Shown: one piece after another, positions 33,413 to 43,154 of the stretch | Layout: each line of letters opens with the position of its first letter | Position numbering within the stretch: the stretch's first letter is position 1 | DNA from: Lachnospiraceae bacterium | GTDB taxonomy: Bacteria > Bacillota > Clostridia > Lachnospirales > Lachnospiraceae | NCBI GenBank assembly: GCA_002892395.1 | Contig: NBBL01000006.1 | Span: 62,001 to 126,000, forward strand | DNA length: 64,000 bases | Direction of reading: 5' to 3' | Program-made: the position numbers and the translations under genes | The notes under the pieces: model-generated | Database searches by the model: none | Told to the model about the DNA's origin: nothing | The model's input: only the letters and a program-made list of their open reading frames with translations

Positions 33413-35101
33413 TTACTTCTTCTGAACATACTTAAGGCAATCCAACGTGACGGCTGCAAGGATAATGATGCCCTCAAACACAAACTGAAGATTGGTATCA
33501 ATCCCCAAAATCGTAAGGGAGTAGGTCAATGCAGTAAAGATCAGGACGCCCACCACCACGCCGGAGATCTTTCCGATTCCTCCGGTGAAGGAGACGCCGC
33601 CCACCACGCAGGCCGCAATCGCATCCATGTCCCAGCCTTGCCCGTAAGCGGCGGAGCCGGAGCCCACCATGCGTGCGCACTCAAGCCATGCGCCAAAGCC
33701 ATACAGCACGCCTGCCATCATAAATGCTCCCATCGTAACCGCAAACACAGAGATTCCGGAGACCGCCGCAGCCTCCGGATTCCCTCCGACTGCGTAGAGA
33801 TTCTTTCCGAAGCGGGTCTTGTTCCAGATGAACCAGACGATCACAATCGCTGCAATTGCCCAAAGAATAATCATCGGGAAGCCGTTTACCTTCGGGACAA
33901 TCATGTTGGATATTTCCGGCTCAATGGCGCCAAAGGAAACTCCCTTGGTGGCATAGGTCACAAGACCGAAGATCATCAGCATATTGGACATGGTGGAAAT
34001 GAAGGGGTGCATCTTGAATCTGGCGGTAAAAATACCCGCCAGAGAGGTGAAGCAGGTACACAAAATGATGCAGGTGATCAGCGCAAGAATCGCCCGTCCC
34101 ACCAGCGGCACTCCCGTAAAATCAAAGATATGCCCGAACACACCGCCGGTATTGATTCCCTTATGCATAATGATGGTGGCGGTGACCATGCCCATGCCCA
34201 TCATGCGGCCGATGGAGAGGTCGGTACCGGTCAGCAGGATCAGTCCTGCCACCCCAAGGGCGAGGAACATACGGGGCGATGCCTGCTGTAAAATATTCAG
34301 CACATTGTTGTAGGTAAAGAGCGGTGTGTTCTTCACAATCGGTGTCACCACACTCAGCATGATAAAGATGAGGACAATGACGATATAGAGTCCGTTCTTT
34401 AAGAAAAACTGCTTTCTGTTAAAGGTATACTGATAATTCTCCATCCGCTGCGCCCGCGCCTGAGCAAAGGTGAATTTGGACATTCTGAGAAGATCAATCA
34501 TGTGGTACTGCTGCGTGAATGCCTCGTGGCGGCGATCCTTGATGGTCTGCAGCTCCTTTTCATAATTGACTCTGGAGTCGAACACCTTGTTTTTGTAGAC
34601 GTATTTTTCGTCCCTGATCTCCTGCTTAAGCTCCGGCTTGTTTTCTGCCTGAAGCGCCTGAACGGCAGCTTCGTGCTCCTTTCTAAGCTGTGCCAGCCGC
34701 GCCGCATACTTCTCTTTTGCAGCCGCCTTTTCCTGACGGCAGCTTGCATCCACCGGGCGGAAGTAATCCTTGTCGAAGTGCTCCTTTAAATACTGCTCTG
34801 CCTCTGCGATCAGCCTGGAAATTTCCCCTTTGTTTTTTGCCTCGACCTCCTGTGCCTTTCTAAGCTCTTCCCGGTCCTTGGCAATCAGCTCATCCTTCTC
34901 TGCCTTCAGGTAGTTCCGGTCCTCCTTGACGAGCTGGATATGGTTTTGAAGATGCAGAACTCTGCTGGTTCCCTCAGCGCGAAGCGCATCAATCTTTTCC
35001 TGAATCGAACCGATGTGATCCAAAATCGGCTGAAGCAGCTTCTCCTCCTCTTCGGCGGTCAGAATCCTGCTCCCCGCCGTCTCATTGTTTGTCTGACTCA
35101 T
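33413..35101 (-). CDS. mglC: Galactose/methyl-galactoside ABC permease with N-terminal coiled coil
   Basis: Residues about 235-562 form a normal MglC permease with eight to ten helices (IVIVLIFIMLSVVTPIV, GVAGLILLTGTDLSIGRMMG, and NLYAVGGNPEAAAVSGI in the coupling loop). The first 230 residues are a cytoplasmic, highly charged helical extension with heptad-like Leu/Ile/Ala spacing, likely coiled coil, absent from the roughly 335-residue E. coli protein. It may scaffold the ATPase or kinase. The gene follows mglA by 15 bases. Confidence 0.9.
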   Translation of the reverse strand: MSQTNNETAGSRILTAEEEEKLLQPILDHIGSIQEKIDALRAEGTSRVLHLQNHIQLVKEDRNYLKAEKDELIAKDREELRKAQEVEAKNKGEISRLIAEAEQYLKEHFDKDYFRPVDASCRQEKAAAKEKYAARLAQLRKEHEAAVQALQAENKPELKQEIRDEKYVYKNKVFDSRVNYEKELQTIKDRRHEAFTQQYHMIDLLRMSKFTFAQARAQRMENYQYTFNRKQFFLKNGLYIVIVLIFIMLSVVTPIVKNTPLFTYNNVLNILQQASPRMFLALGVAGLILLTGTDLSIGRMMGMGMVTATIIMHKGINTGGVFGHIFDFTGVPLVGRAILALITCIILCTCFTSLAGIFTARFKMHPFISTMSNMLMIFGLVTYATKGVSFGAIEPEISNMIVPKVNGFPMIILWAIAAIVIVWFIWNKTRFGKNLYAVGGNPEAAAVSGISVFAVTMGAFMMAGVLYGFGAWLECARMVGSGSAAYGQGWDMDAIAACVVGGVSFTGGIGKISGVVVGVLIFTALTYSLTILGIDTNLQFVFEGIIILAAVTLDCLKYVQKK

Positions 35102-35116
35102 AAGCGTTCTCCTTCG

Positions 35117-36625
35117 TTACAGGTATCTTGCGCTGAGCTTCAAGAGCTCTTCCTGATTGGTTTCCTTCGTGTTGACGATTCCGGAGAGATAGCCGTTGGA
35201 CATCACACCGATCCGATTGGTAATTCCGAGAATCTCGGGCATCTCGGAGGAGACCACAATGATGGTCTTTCCTTCCTTCGCCATTTTAATGATCAGCTCA
35301 TAGATCTCATATTTCGCACCCACGTCAATTCCCCGGGTCGGTTCGTCCATCATGAAAATATTCGGGTTTCGCTCCAGCCACTTTCCGAAGATCACCTTTT
35401 GCTGGTTCCCGCCGGAAAGGCTGGTGATCATGTCGTCCGGTCCCATACATTTGGTCCGCATGATCCCGATCTGCTTCACAGTCGCCTTCACCATTTTCTG
35501 ATCGGAAAGCGCAACCCCGGTCTTATAGTGGTTCAAATTCGCGATGGTGGTGTTAAAGGTCAGATCCCCCTTCAGGAAAAGCCCGTTTGCCTTCCGCTCC
35601 TCTGTAATCATGGCAAACCCGTGATCCATCGCCTGCTTCGCGCTGTTGAAGTTCATCAGCCGTCCCTTGTAATACACCCGCCCGGCGGCTCTCGTCCGCA
35701 CGCCGAAAATGGTCTCCAGAAGCTCCGTCCTTCCGGCTCCCACCAAACCGTACAGCCCGAAGATCTCCCCCTTCCTCACCTCAAAGCTCACGTCCTGTAA
35801 ATAGGGCGCATACTTGGTGGACAGGTGCTGAATGGAGAGTACCGTCTCTCCCGGCACATTCTCTACAGGCGGGAAGCGATGATCCAGAGAACGGCCGACC
35901 ATTGCGGCAATCAAATCATTTAAATTGGTGTCCTTGGTATCCTTGGTTGCAACCAGCTTCCCATCCCGAAGCACGGAGACCTGGTCGCAGATCTCAAAGA
36001 TTTCATCCATTTTATGAGAAATATAGATCAGAGAAATGCCCTGATCTCTCAGTTTCCGCATCATTTTAAACAGCTTCCGAACCTCCGGCTCTGTGAGAGA
36101 GGAGGTCGGCTCATCCAAAACAATGAGCTTGGAGTGATAGGAAATCGCTTTGGCAATCTCACACATCTGGCGCTGTGAAACGGACATATTCCGCATGGGC
36201 TGCGTCAGATTCACTGTCATTCCGAGGCTCCGGAACAGCTCCGCCGCCTCTTTCCGCATCCGTCCTTCGTCTACCACCCCCGCCGAAGTCAACGGGTAGC
36301 GCCCGAGGAACAGATTGTCGACAACACTTCTCTCCAGGCACTGGTTCAGCTCCTGGTGTACCATGGCAATCCCGTTTTCCAGGGCGTCCTTCGGCCCCGA
36401 AAAGGAAATTGCTCTTCCATCCAGCGTAATGTCGCCCTCATCTTTTTGATAGGTGCCGAAGAGGCACTTCATCATCGTGGATTTTCCGGCGCCGTTCTCG
36501 CCCATCAGCCCCATAACCGAGCCCCTTCTTACATCCAGATTGATGTGATCCAGAACTCTGTTGCGCCCGAAAGACTTGGACATACCGCGTATTGAAAGGA
36601 TTATATCGTCTTTCCTGTCTGACAT
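35117..36625 (-). CDS. mglA: Galactose/methyl-galactoside ABC transporter ATPase
   Basis: This duplicated ATPase (502 aa) is of the sugar CUT2 family. The first half has Walker A GENGAGKST, signature MSVSQRQMCEIAKA and Walker B LIVLDEPTSSL. The second half has the divergent Walker A GLVGAGRTEL and signature LSGGNQQKVIFGKWL with DEPTRGIDVG. It energizes MglC import. It follows mglB after a 102-base gap containing a terminator-like hairpin. Confidence 0.95.
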   Translation of the reverse strand: MSDRKDDIILSIRGMSKSFGRNRVLDHINLDVRRGSVMGLMGENGAGKSTMMKCLFGTYQKDEGDITLDGRAISFSGPKDALENGIAMVHQELNQCLERSVVDNLFLGRYPLTSAGVVDEGRMRKEAAELFRSLGMTVNLTQPMRNMSVSQRQMCEIAKAISYHSKLIVLDEPTSSLTEPEVRKLFKMMRKLRDQGISLIYISHKMDEIFEICDQVSVLRDGKLVATKDTKDTNLNDLIAAMVGRSLDHRFPPVENVPGETVLSIQHLSTKYAPYLQDVSFEVRKGEIFGLYGLVGAGRTELLETIFGVRTRAAGRVYYKGRLMNFNSAKQAMDHGFAMITEERKANGLFLKGDLTFNTTIANLNHYKTGVALSDQKMVKATVKQIGIMRTKCMGPDDMITSLSGGNQQKVIFGKWLERNPNIFMMDEPTRGIDVGAKYEIYELIIKMAKEGKTIIVVSSEMPEILGITNRIGVMSNGYLSGIVNTKETNQEELLKLSARYL

Positions 36626-36650
36626 GGTTCTTACTCCTGACTTTTAAAAA

Positions 36651-36688
36651 GAGGTTATCAGGAAGGGAGCTTCCATCCTGATAACCTC
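36651..36688 (-). terminator. Intercistronic hairpin between mglB and mglA
   Basis: On the minus strand GAGGTTATCAGGA / TCCTGATAACCTC is a 13-bp perfect stem followed by five T. It is a likely partial terminator or 3' stabilizer that lets mglB be made in excess of mglAC. Confidence 0.75.
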
Positions 36689-36727
36689 AAACTCACATTG
36701 ATACGGCGCGCCCGGCACCATATAAAA

Positions 36728-38032
36728 TTACTGGTTCAGAATTGTGGTGTAGGAAGCCGCGTTGTCTGTCTTAACCATGTTGATCGCAAATGCATCGTAC
36801 TGGCTCGGATTGCCCAGGCGGTTGGTGATGTTGGACTCTGTCTGTCCGTCTCCGCCGATGTACTCGACCTTCAGATTCAGCAGATCATCATAGTTCTCAA
36901 GAAGCGGCTGATAGGTTGCGCTCAGGAAGTTGTCCGCTGCATTGTAGATGTTAAGCCATACGCTCTTTTCCGGATGTGCTGCCGCATCCAGCTGTGCGGA
37001 AACCGGTGCATAAACCTTGGTCGCATCGGTGAATTCCTCGTAATTCTCTGCGGTGACTGCCAGATTCAGTGCGTAGTAGGAGCGCTCCTCCGGCACATAC
37101 TTGTAATCCGTATCGGAGAGGACATTGCCTGCATCATCTGCGGTTCCGATTCCTGTATCCACATCCACGCCGTCCAGCATGTTTCTCAGAACCCGGAGCG
37201 TCAGATATGCCTGCACGTCGGCGTGCTGGCTGATGGTGCCGCCGTATCCTTCCGGAATCGCTGCAACTGCATCGCTGTTTGCATCGTATCCGAAGGTGGG
37301 AACCTTGTTCTCCTTGGACCATGCGTTAAACATGGACATTCCCATTCCGTCGTTGTTGGAAGCCACAACATCAATCTGATCGCCGAAGGATGCGGACCAG
37401 GTGCCGATTCCGTTTCCTGCAGTCGCTGCATCCCAGGTAGCGCCTGCGGAGTTCTTCATCTCCTGGGAGGCAAGCTCACGGACAACATAGGTCTTGCCGT
37501 TGACTTCCAGGGAGCCATCCTGAACCACCGTCGCAGAACCGTCTACGTTGGTTCCTGCCGGAGTGGGATCAATGACCCCGTCCTTCTCCACTGCGGTGCC
37601 CAGTGCCTTGCGGACGCCTCTGGTGCGGGCGATGGAGTCATTGTGTCCGATGTCTCCGATTGCGAGGACGTAGCCGATGGTTCCGTCTCCGTTGCGGTCA
37701 ATCTCCTCTGCGTGTGCCTTGATATAATCAACAATCATCTGCCCCTGCAGCTCTGCGCCCTGGTTGGCGTCAAAGCCCACATAGTAGGTCTTGTCGTTGA
37801 AGTTCAGCGCTTCCATATCCAGCTCACCGGTGGAGCTGTTGGAGGGCTGACGGTTGTACCATACCAGCGGCTTATCCTTATTTGCGACTGTTCCTGCCTC
37901 AGTGGTCTCCGCGGCTTCCTTGCTTGCGCCCTCCGCCGGAGCTGCCGTGGTCGCTGCCGCGCCGCCGCCGCATCCCGCAAGAATCGTGGTCGCCATCACT
38001 GCCGCGGTTACAATGCTCATTGCTTTTCTCAT
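36728..38032 (-). CDS. mglB: Galactose/glucose-binding lipoprotein
   Basis: The extracellular sugar-binding protein has 434 aa. A lipoprotein signal ends TTILAGCGG (Cys about 21), then a Thr/Ala/Glu linker. The mature domain contains the EF-hand-like Ca site DRNGDGTIGYV and FDQIDVVASNNDGMGMSMFNAW and PTFGYDANSDAV, all as in MglB. An insertion compared with the E. coli protein accounts for the extra length. It is first in mglBAC and has a strong ribosome site (AAAGGAGGAATC). Confidence 0.93.
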   Translation of the reverse strand: MRKAMSIVTAAVMATTILAGCGGGAAATTAAPAEGASKEAAETTEAGTVANKDKPLVWYNRQPSNSSTGELDMEALNFNDKTYYVGFDANQGAELQGQMIVDYIKAHAEEIDRNGDGTIGYVLAIGDIGHNDSIARTRGVRKALGTAVEKDGVIDPTPAGTNVDGSATVVQDGSLEVNGKTYVVRELASQEMKNSAGATWDAATAGNGIGTWSASFGDQIDVVASNNDGMGMSMFNAWSKENKVPTFGYDANSDAVAAIPEGYGGTISQHADVQAYLTLRVLRNMLDGVDVDTGIGTADDAGNVLSDTDYKYVPEERSYYALNLAVTAENYEEFTDATKVYAPVSAQLDAAAHPEKSVWLNIYNAADNFLSATYQPLLENYDDLLNLKVEYIGGDGQTESNITNRLGNPSQYDAFAINMVKTDNAASYTTILNQ

Positions 38033-38101
38033 AACTTTTGATTCCTCCTTTGTAAAATCTGCAGTTCACAGTACTTTTACTGCTTCTTACTGCTGTCTTT
38101 G

Positions 38102-38107
38102 ATTATA
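38102..38107 (-). promoter_or_regulatory. -10 element of the mgl operon
   Basis: TATAAT on the minus strand 70 bases before the mglB start codon, preceded by a T-rich region with no good -35. An activator (for example the AraC-type regulator) would fit such a promoter. Confidence 0.45.
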
Positions 38108-38121
38108 ACAGGCAGAATTAC

Positions 38122-38163
38122 ACAAAAAAATAGGATTTTCTATTCTTTTTCTAGAAAATCCTA
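38122..38163 (-). terminator. Terminator of galK
   Basis: TAGGATTTTCTA / TAGAAAATCCTA (12-bp arms at 38131-38142 and 38152-38163). On the minus strand a run of T follows, 115 bases after the galK stop. Confidence 0.75.
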
Positions 38164-38277
38164 CTTTTCTTTTCTGCCCTTTCCGGCAGTTCGGACAAAT
38201 TCTTTGCCAATCTGTCTGCTTCCCCGGCGTACAGGACAGCGGCTTTTATCTGTTTTTCATGGGAATCCGATCTCAAT

Positions 38278-39570
38278 TCAAACGGAAAGCTCCACCGCAC
38301 CTGCCCCGCGGATTCCCATCACATACACATTTTCCTTCCCTGCATAAGCCGCTATATAATCGAAAAACCGTTTCCGCTCCGCCCGCGGAAGCACTGCCAT
38401 AATCACGCCTGCGAACCCTCCGCCGTGTAAGCGGCAGGCGCCGCTCCCGCAGCTTCGAATGTAACGCTCCGAAAGCGCGAGCATGAGGGGAACGGACTGC
38501 TCCCCGGGCGTCTCGCAGCAATAGCCGTTCTGAAGCCACATCAGTGAAGAAGCCCCACCGGCATTGATGAGAGAAAGCACCCGATCGGTCTGTCCCCGCC
38601 TCAGCGCCTCCACTGCTTCATCCACCCGGCGGCATTCCTCGTAGTAGTGAAGCGCTCGTAAAATCGCCCGGTCGTTCTTCAGCGTTTTGCGAAGGGAGGG
38701 AATGGCAGAAAGAAGGGTCTCCTCATTGCTGTCACTAAGCTGTTTTACGCCGAGTGCCTCTGCCACCTCATGCATTTCGTGGGGGATGGAGGAATATTCT
38801 GCGCTGAGATCCGCATGTCCTTTTCCGGTGTTCACAATGAACAGATCCATGTCCAGTCGGTCAAACGAAAAATCCACGCTCTCATACCGTACGCCTTCGG
38901 AGAAATCAAGCAATATGGTGCCGCCCACCGCACACGCCATCTGATCCATGAGACCGGAAGCCTTGTTCCACCACCGGTTTTCCGCATACTGCCCCATGCG
39001 GGCATAGTGGGCATAATCAATCGTCCCTCCGTTGTACAGGTGATCGATCACGGCACAGAGCAGCATCTCAAATGATGCGGAGGAGCTGACGCCTGCAGCC
39101 GCAATCACCTCGGTGGTCACCACAGCGCGAAACCCTCCGATCCGATAGCCGAAGTGCTGCGCTGCCTCTGCCAGTCCGGCCACAAGAGAAATGCTTCCGC
39201 TCTCCTTCGGAACCGAGGAAAGCGCTGCCAGCTCCACCTGAATGGGTTGATAGCCTTCGCTGAGAATGACTATGGTTTTGTCGTCTGTTTTCTCCGCCGC
39301 GCAGATGGTGTCCAGTGTGATGCTGGCCGCCAGAATCCGCCCGCCGTTGTGATCCACATGATTCCCTATGATCTCAGTGCGGCCGGGCGCCGAGAACAAG
39401 CGGGGATTCCCGCCGGGGAAGCTGTCATGAAACATGGTCAGAAGGTGCTGAATGCGCTCCTCTGCCCGCTGACCCTGCGCTCCGTAAACCTCATCCGGTG
39501 TCCGTATCTTACCTTCCATTCCTGCATGCTCCATTTCCGTACACTCCATTTCTGTATGCTTCATTTCCAT
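38278..39570 (-). CDS. galK: Galactokinase
   Basis: This GHMP kinase phosphorylates galactose at C1. 430 aa. It has the galactokinase signature GRTEIIGNHVDHNGG near residue 65, the ATP-binding loop VIAAAGVSSSASFEML and the C-terminal CRLHGGGFAGVI. The N-terminus is odd: MEMKHTEMECTEMEHAGMEG contains five Met codons in a 15-bp tandem repeat. The ATGs at 39570 and at codon 3 have only a GGGG as ribosome site and the one at codon 18 follows GGAG, so the true start is uncertain within 17 codons. Confidence 0.93.
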   Translation of the reverse strand: MEMKHTEMECTEMEHAGMEGKIRTPDEVYGAQGQRAEERIQHLLTMFHDSFPGGNPRLFSAPGRTEIIGNHVDHNGGRILAASITLDTICAAEKTDDKTIVILSEGYQPIQVELAALSSVPKESGSISLVAGLAEAAQHFGYRIGGFRAVVTTEVIAAAGVSSSASFEMLLCAVIDHLYNGGTIDYAHYARMGQYAENRWWNKASGLMDQMACAVGGTILLDFSEGVRYESVDFSFDRLDMDLFIVNTGKGHADLSAEYSSIPHEMHEVAEALGVKQLSDSNEETLLSAIPSLRKTLKNDRAILRALHYYEECRRVDEAVEALRRGQTDRVLSLINAGGASSLMWLQNGYCCETPGEQSVPLMLALSERYIRSCGSGACRLHGGGFAGVIMAVLPRAERKRFFDYIAAYAGKENVYVMGIRGAGAVELSV

Positions 39571-39733
39571 ATGCCCCGTTCATTTTTTGCATCATATCAC
39601 AAGCGGCTTCGCTTCGGTAGCTCCGATTCGGGAAATCTTATCCTCTCCTGTCTTGTGCGGAAAACAGGAGACGTGCTAAAATAAAGTTTGTTTCCGGAAG
39701 TCATCGAAGAAAAAACAAAAAGGAAAAACGAAG

Positions 39734-41107
39734 ATGGAACATCAATCCTCAACTATAGATTCCCAGGTGGAAGCCCTGCTTCAGACCGATTCCCCGTCGA
39801 AAGAGAAAAAACAACCGTTCCTCCGCAGACTGTTTTCCTCCAAACGGAGGTCCGTGGGCGTCCTTGTGGCCGTCCTGGTGATTTTATTCCTTCTGTTTGC
39901 CATCGGAACCCGGGGCAGCCGTTCGCTTCCGGAGGTTCAGACTGCCCTTCTCAGCAAAGGGAACCTTACCGAGACCCTTACAGTAACCGGCCCGATTGAC
40001 GGCAGCGAAAGTGTGGATATCACCTCCAGCCTGCACGCAAAGCTCACCGAGCTCAACGTAAAGGAAGGAGACCGGGTGAAAAAGGGCATCACCGTTCTCG
40101 CCCGAATTGATGATGAAGAGCTCCGGCGGGAGGTGGCAATCGCAGAGGGAAATTATAAGCTGCAGATTGCAACCAAGGAGGATCGCCTTAGGCAGGAACG
40201 GGCAGACTACGGAAAAGCACTCCAGGCGCGGGACACCGCACAGCTTGACTATGACAGAAAATCTGCCCTCTATTCCGTCGGCGGCATCGCTCTTTCGGAG
40301 CTGGAGGCTTCCCGAAATGCGCTGGCCGATGCAAACAGGGAGCTTTCCCTCTATCGCCTGCGGAACGGAGTCCCCGTTCTCTCCGATTCCTTCGATATTC
40401 AGATTGAAAACGCCAAGCAGGAGCTGGAAAAACTGAAGACCCGGCTGGATGGCGCCGTGTTGATCGCCCCCATTGACGGAACCGTCACCCGCGTCAATGC
40501 AAAGGTGGGGCGCTTCGCGGACGACACGGAGGACAAAAAGCCGCTGATCACCATTGAAAATCTGGAACAGCTGCAAATGGAGCTGCTGGTCAGTGAATAT
40601 AATATCGGAAAGGTACGGGTGGGGCAGGATGTCTCCATCCGGGCCGATATTCTGGGAAAAGGAAACACGGTCTCCGGGAAGGTCAGCGGAATCAGCCCCA
40701 GCGGAGAAAAAAGAAGCTATGACAGCTCGGAGCGCGTGATCCCGGTCAAAATCCAGATCACAGATCATAACAGCAAATTGATCTCCGGCATCACCGGCAA
40801 GGCAGAAATCGTCCTGGGCAAAGCGGAGCAGGTGGATGTGGTCCCCCTCTCCGCAGTCGGAACAGACAAGGACGGCAACGATGTCATGCAATTTGTGCTC
40901 ACGAAAACCGGCGGTCATTCCCTGGTCCAATCCTTTCCCATTGAGACGGGAATTGAGGGCGATATGGAAATCGAGCTGAAGAAAAATCCCCTGGACGCCC
41001 TGGATACAGCCTACGAGCCCCGTTATCTGACCACCTACAATTCCGACCTTGCGGACGGAACAGAGGTTCGGATCGCGCCGGAGGAGGCGAAACAAAATGG
41101 AAACTGA
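39734..41107 (+). CDS. MacA-like membrane fusion protein
   Basis: This 457-aa HlyD/RND-family adaptor belongs to a MacAB-type ABC exporter. After about 40 cytoplasmic residues comes a transmembrane helix (SVGVLVAVLVILFLLFAIG), then the barrel-sandwich/lipoyl half (GDRVKKGITVLARIDDEEL), a short coiled coil (about 135-220) and beta-barrel domains. In a monoderm it would work as the extracellular extension of the pump. The stop overlaps the ATPase gene by 11 bases. A TTGTGC/TAAAAT promoter lies about 50-80 bases upstream. Confidence 0.87.
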   Translation: MEHQSSTIDSQVEALLQTDSPSKEKKQPFLRRLFSSKRRSVGVLVAVLVILFLLFAIGTRGSRSLPEVQTALLSKGNLTETLTVTGPIDGSESVDITSSLHAKLTELNVKEGDRVKKGITVLARIDDEELRREVAIAEGNYKLQIATKEDRLRQERADYGKALQARDTAQLDYDRKSALYSVGGIALSELEASRNALADANRELSLYRLRNGVPVLSDSFDIQIENAKQELEKLKTRLDGAVLIAPIDGTVTRVNAKVGRFADDTEDKKPLITIENLEQLQMELLVSEYNIGKVRVGQDVSIRADILGKGNTVSGKVSGISPSGEKRSYDSSERVIPVKIQITDHNSKLISGITGKAEIVLGKAEQVDVVPLSAVGTDKDGNDVMQFVLTKTGGHSLVQSFPIETGIEGDMEIELKKNPLDALDTAYEPRYLTTYNSDLADGTEVRIAPEEAKQNGN

Positions 41108-41834
41108 ACTGATCCGCCTGGAAAATCTGGTGAAGGTATATGATACCGGCGCCTTGAAGGTGTTGGGACTGAACCGGATCAACCTCAGCATTCACCAGGG
41201 AGAATTTGTTGCGATTATGGGGCATTCCGGCTCCGGAAAGTCTACCCTTTTGAATATTCTGGGCTGTCTGGATCACCCGAGCCTCGGCAATTATTATCTG
41301 GACGGACAGAACGTGTCCTATCTCAAGCCGAACGAGCTGAGCCGAATCCGAAATCAAAAGATCGGGTTTGTCTTTCAATCCTTTAATCTGATCAGCCGCA
41401 TGAGCATTCTGAAGAATGTGGAGGTACCCATGATCTATGCCGGGAAAAAGGCGGCTGAACGGCAGATCCGCGCCAAAAGCCTGCTGGAGATGGTGGGGCT
41501 GGGAGCGCGTATTCACCACCAGCCCAACGAGCTGTCCGGCGGACAAAGACAGCGAGTGGCCATCGCCCGGGCGCTGGCAAACAATCCCCCCCTGCTTCTG
41601 GCGGACGAGCCCACCGGCAATCTGGATTCTCAGGCCTCCATCGAAATTATGGAGCTGTTTGCGTCGCTGCACAGCCGGGGGGTCACGGTGGTGGTGGTGA
41701 CCCACGAGGACAACATCGCAGCTTATACGAACCGAATCATTCGGTTTCAGGATGGGCAGATCCGGAGTGACGCCCAGAATCCCGCCCCCACGCCAATCGG
41801 AAAAAACGCCGGCCTCAAAAGCCGCCTGAGCTGA
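41097..41834 (+). CDS. MacB/LolD-type ABC exporter ATPase
   Basis: This 245-aa ATPase has Walker [10 protein letters not shown], signature [15 protein letters not shown] and Walker [14 protein letters not shown], typical of the LolD/MacB (type VII) group. It pairs with the permease downstream and the MacA-like adaptor upstream. The ATG at 41097 is within the end of the adaptor gene, preceded by GGAGGAGG. Confidence 0.93.
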   Translation: METELIRLENLVKVYDTGALKVLGLNRINLSIHQGEFVAIMGHSGSGKSTLLNILGCLDHPSLGNYYLDGQNVSYLKPNELSRIRNQKIGFVFQSFNLISRMSILKNVEVPMIYAGKKAAERQIRAKSLLEMVGLGARIHHQPNELSGGQRQRVAIARALANNPPLLLADEPTGNLDSQASIEIMELFASLHSRGVTVVVVTHEDNIAAYTNRIIRFQDGQIRSDAQNPAPTPIGKNAGLKSRLS

Positions 41835-41861
41835 TACGCAGACACAAAACGGAGGTTCCCC

Positions 41862-43082
41862 TTGCTGATTGAAAATCTGAAAATGGCACTTTCTTCGCTC
41901 ATCGCCAATAAAATGCGTTCTCTCCTCACTATGCTGGGAATGATCATCGGAATCGGATCGGTGATTCTCACCACCTCCCTGGGGGATACGCTGCGCAAGG
42001 CTTTCTCCGATATCTTTGCCAATCTCGGCGTCTCTCAGGCCTTTATCTACGTACATATGGAAGAACCGGGGGCAAACGACTGGTTCTCCCTTGATGATCT
42101 CGCCTCCTATCGGGAAGCCTTCCCGGAGAAGCTGGTCTATCTTGACGGCTACGACAGGGCGGACTGTGATATCCGGACAAAATCAGGCGATGCCAATGTC
42201 ACCTTGAACGGCGTTGACTCCCCTTATGCCTCGCTGCAGCCCTCTCTCAAGCTGATTCACGGCCGCTTTCTGAATGAAAAGGACGTTCGGGAGGAAAAAT
42301 TTTGCTGTGTCATTGAGGATCGCACTGCCCTTTCTCTGTTTGGAACGGAAGATGCAGTCGGCAGAAGCTTTCGCACCAAATTTTTGAACGATGTCCAGGA
42401 GTTTTCCATCGTGGGCGTATATCATCTGGAAATGCCGGTATTTCAGCAGCTGATCCTTGGAGTGGGCAAGGGGCCGGAGCGGGATGCCTACGTTCCCTGG
42501 TCTCTCTTTAAGGCGCGGCAGACGGAAATGTATATGTTTCGTTTCTTTGTTTCCCCGAAGCTCTCCCCTTCGGAGCTGGAGACATTCCAGCATCAGTTCT
42601 TTTCTTATGTCGTCAGGCAAAAGGGGCGAACCGAAGCCGATTACGGGCTGGAGTCCGCAGAGCTGCAGCGTCGACAGGCCGATCAATTTCTTTCTGTTCT
42701 CTCTCTCATTGTGGCGTGTATCGCAGGGATCTCTCTCCTGGTCGGAGGAATCGGAATTATGAATATCATGCTGGTTTCCGTCACGGAACGCACAAGGGAA
42801 ATCGGCACCAGAAAGGCCCTCGGCGCAACCACCGGCGATATCATGCTGCAATTTTTAATTGAGTCCGCCGTGCTGTCTGCCTGCGGAGGCATCATCGGGA
42901 TTCTTCTGGCCGTCGGACTGGCCGGTCTTGGCGGTCTTCTGCTGCATCAGGCCATCGTCATACGGATCCCGGTGATCCTGCTGGCAGTTGGCTTCTCCGC
43001 TCTGGTGGGGATCTTTTTCGGGATCTATCCAGCAAAAAAAGCGGCAACCTGTGATCCGATTGTCGCTTTGCGCTACGAGTAA
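41862..43082 (+). CDS. MacB-type ABC exporter permease
   Basis: This 406-aa permease has an N-terminal helix (LLTMLGMIIGIGSVILTTSL), an extracellular MacB-PCD domain of about 230 residues, and three C-terminal helices with the signature VSVTERTREIGTRKALGATT. The start is TTG at 41862, 7 bases after ACGGAGG. With its neighbours it forms a tripartite exporter of peptides, drugs or lipids; the substrate is unknown and no resistance or bacteriocin gene is adjacent. Confidence 0.92.
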   Translation: MLIENLKMALSSLIANKMRSLLTMLGMIIGIGSVILTTSLGDTLRKAFSDIFANLGVSQAFIYVHMEEPGANDWFSLDDLASYREAFPEKLVYLDGYDRADCDIRTKSGDANVTLNGVDSPYASLQPSLKLIHGRFLNEKDVREEKFCCVIEDRTALSLFGTEDAVGRSFRTKFLNDVQEFSIVGVYHLEMPVFQQLILGVGKGPERDAYVPWSLFKARQTEMYMFRFFVSPKLSPSELETFQHQFFSYVVRQKGRTEADYGLESAELQRRQADQFLSVLSLIVACIAGISLLVGGIGIMNIMLVSVTERTREIGTRKALGATTGDIMLQFLIESAVLSACGGIIGILLAVGLAGLGGLLLHQAIVIRIPVILLAVGFSALVGIFFGIYPAKKAATCDPIVALRYE

Positions 43083-43096
43083 AAACCCGGCGGGCG

Positions 43097-43122
43097 GGGA
43101 TCGCCTTCTGCGGTGATCCCCT
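43097..43122. terminator. Terminator between exporter operon and prfA
   Basis: GGGGATCGCC / GGTGATCCCC hairpin with a TTCTGC loop in the convergent gap. CTGCGGTGAT words repeat after it. Confidence 0.55.
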
Positions 43123-43154
43123 GCTTTCCTGCGGTGATTTCCTGCTTCCTTCCG

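Noticed and set aside
36698-38041. A 447-codon frame antisense to mglB, and similar long antisense frames at 11149-12486, 29814-30830 and 48407-49783
   Set aside because: All lie exactly over well-supported genes on the other strand, lack ribosome sites and show no family features.
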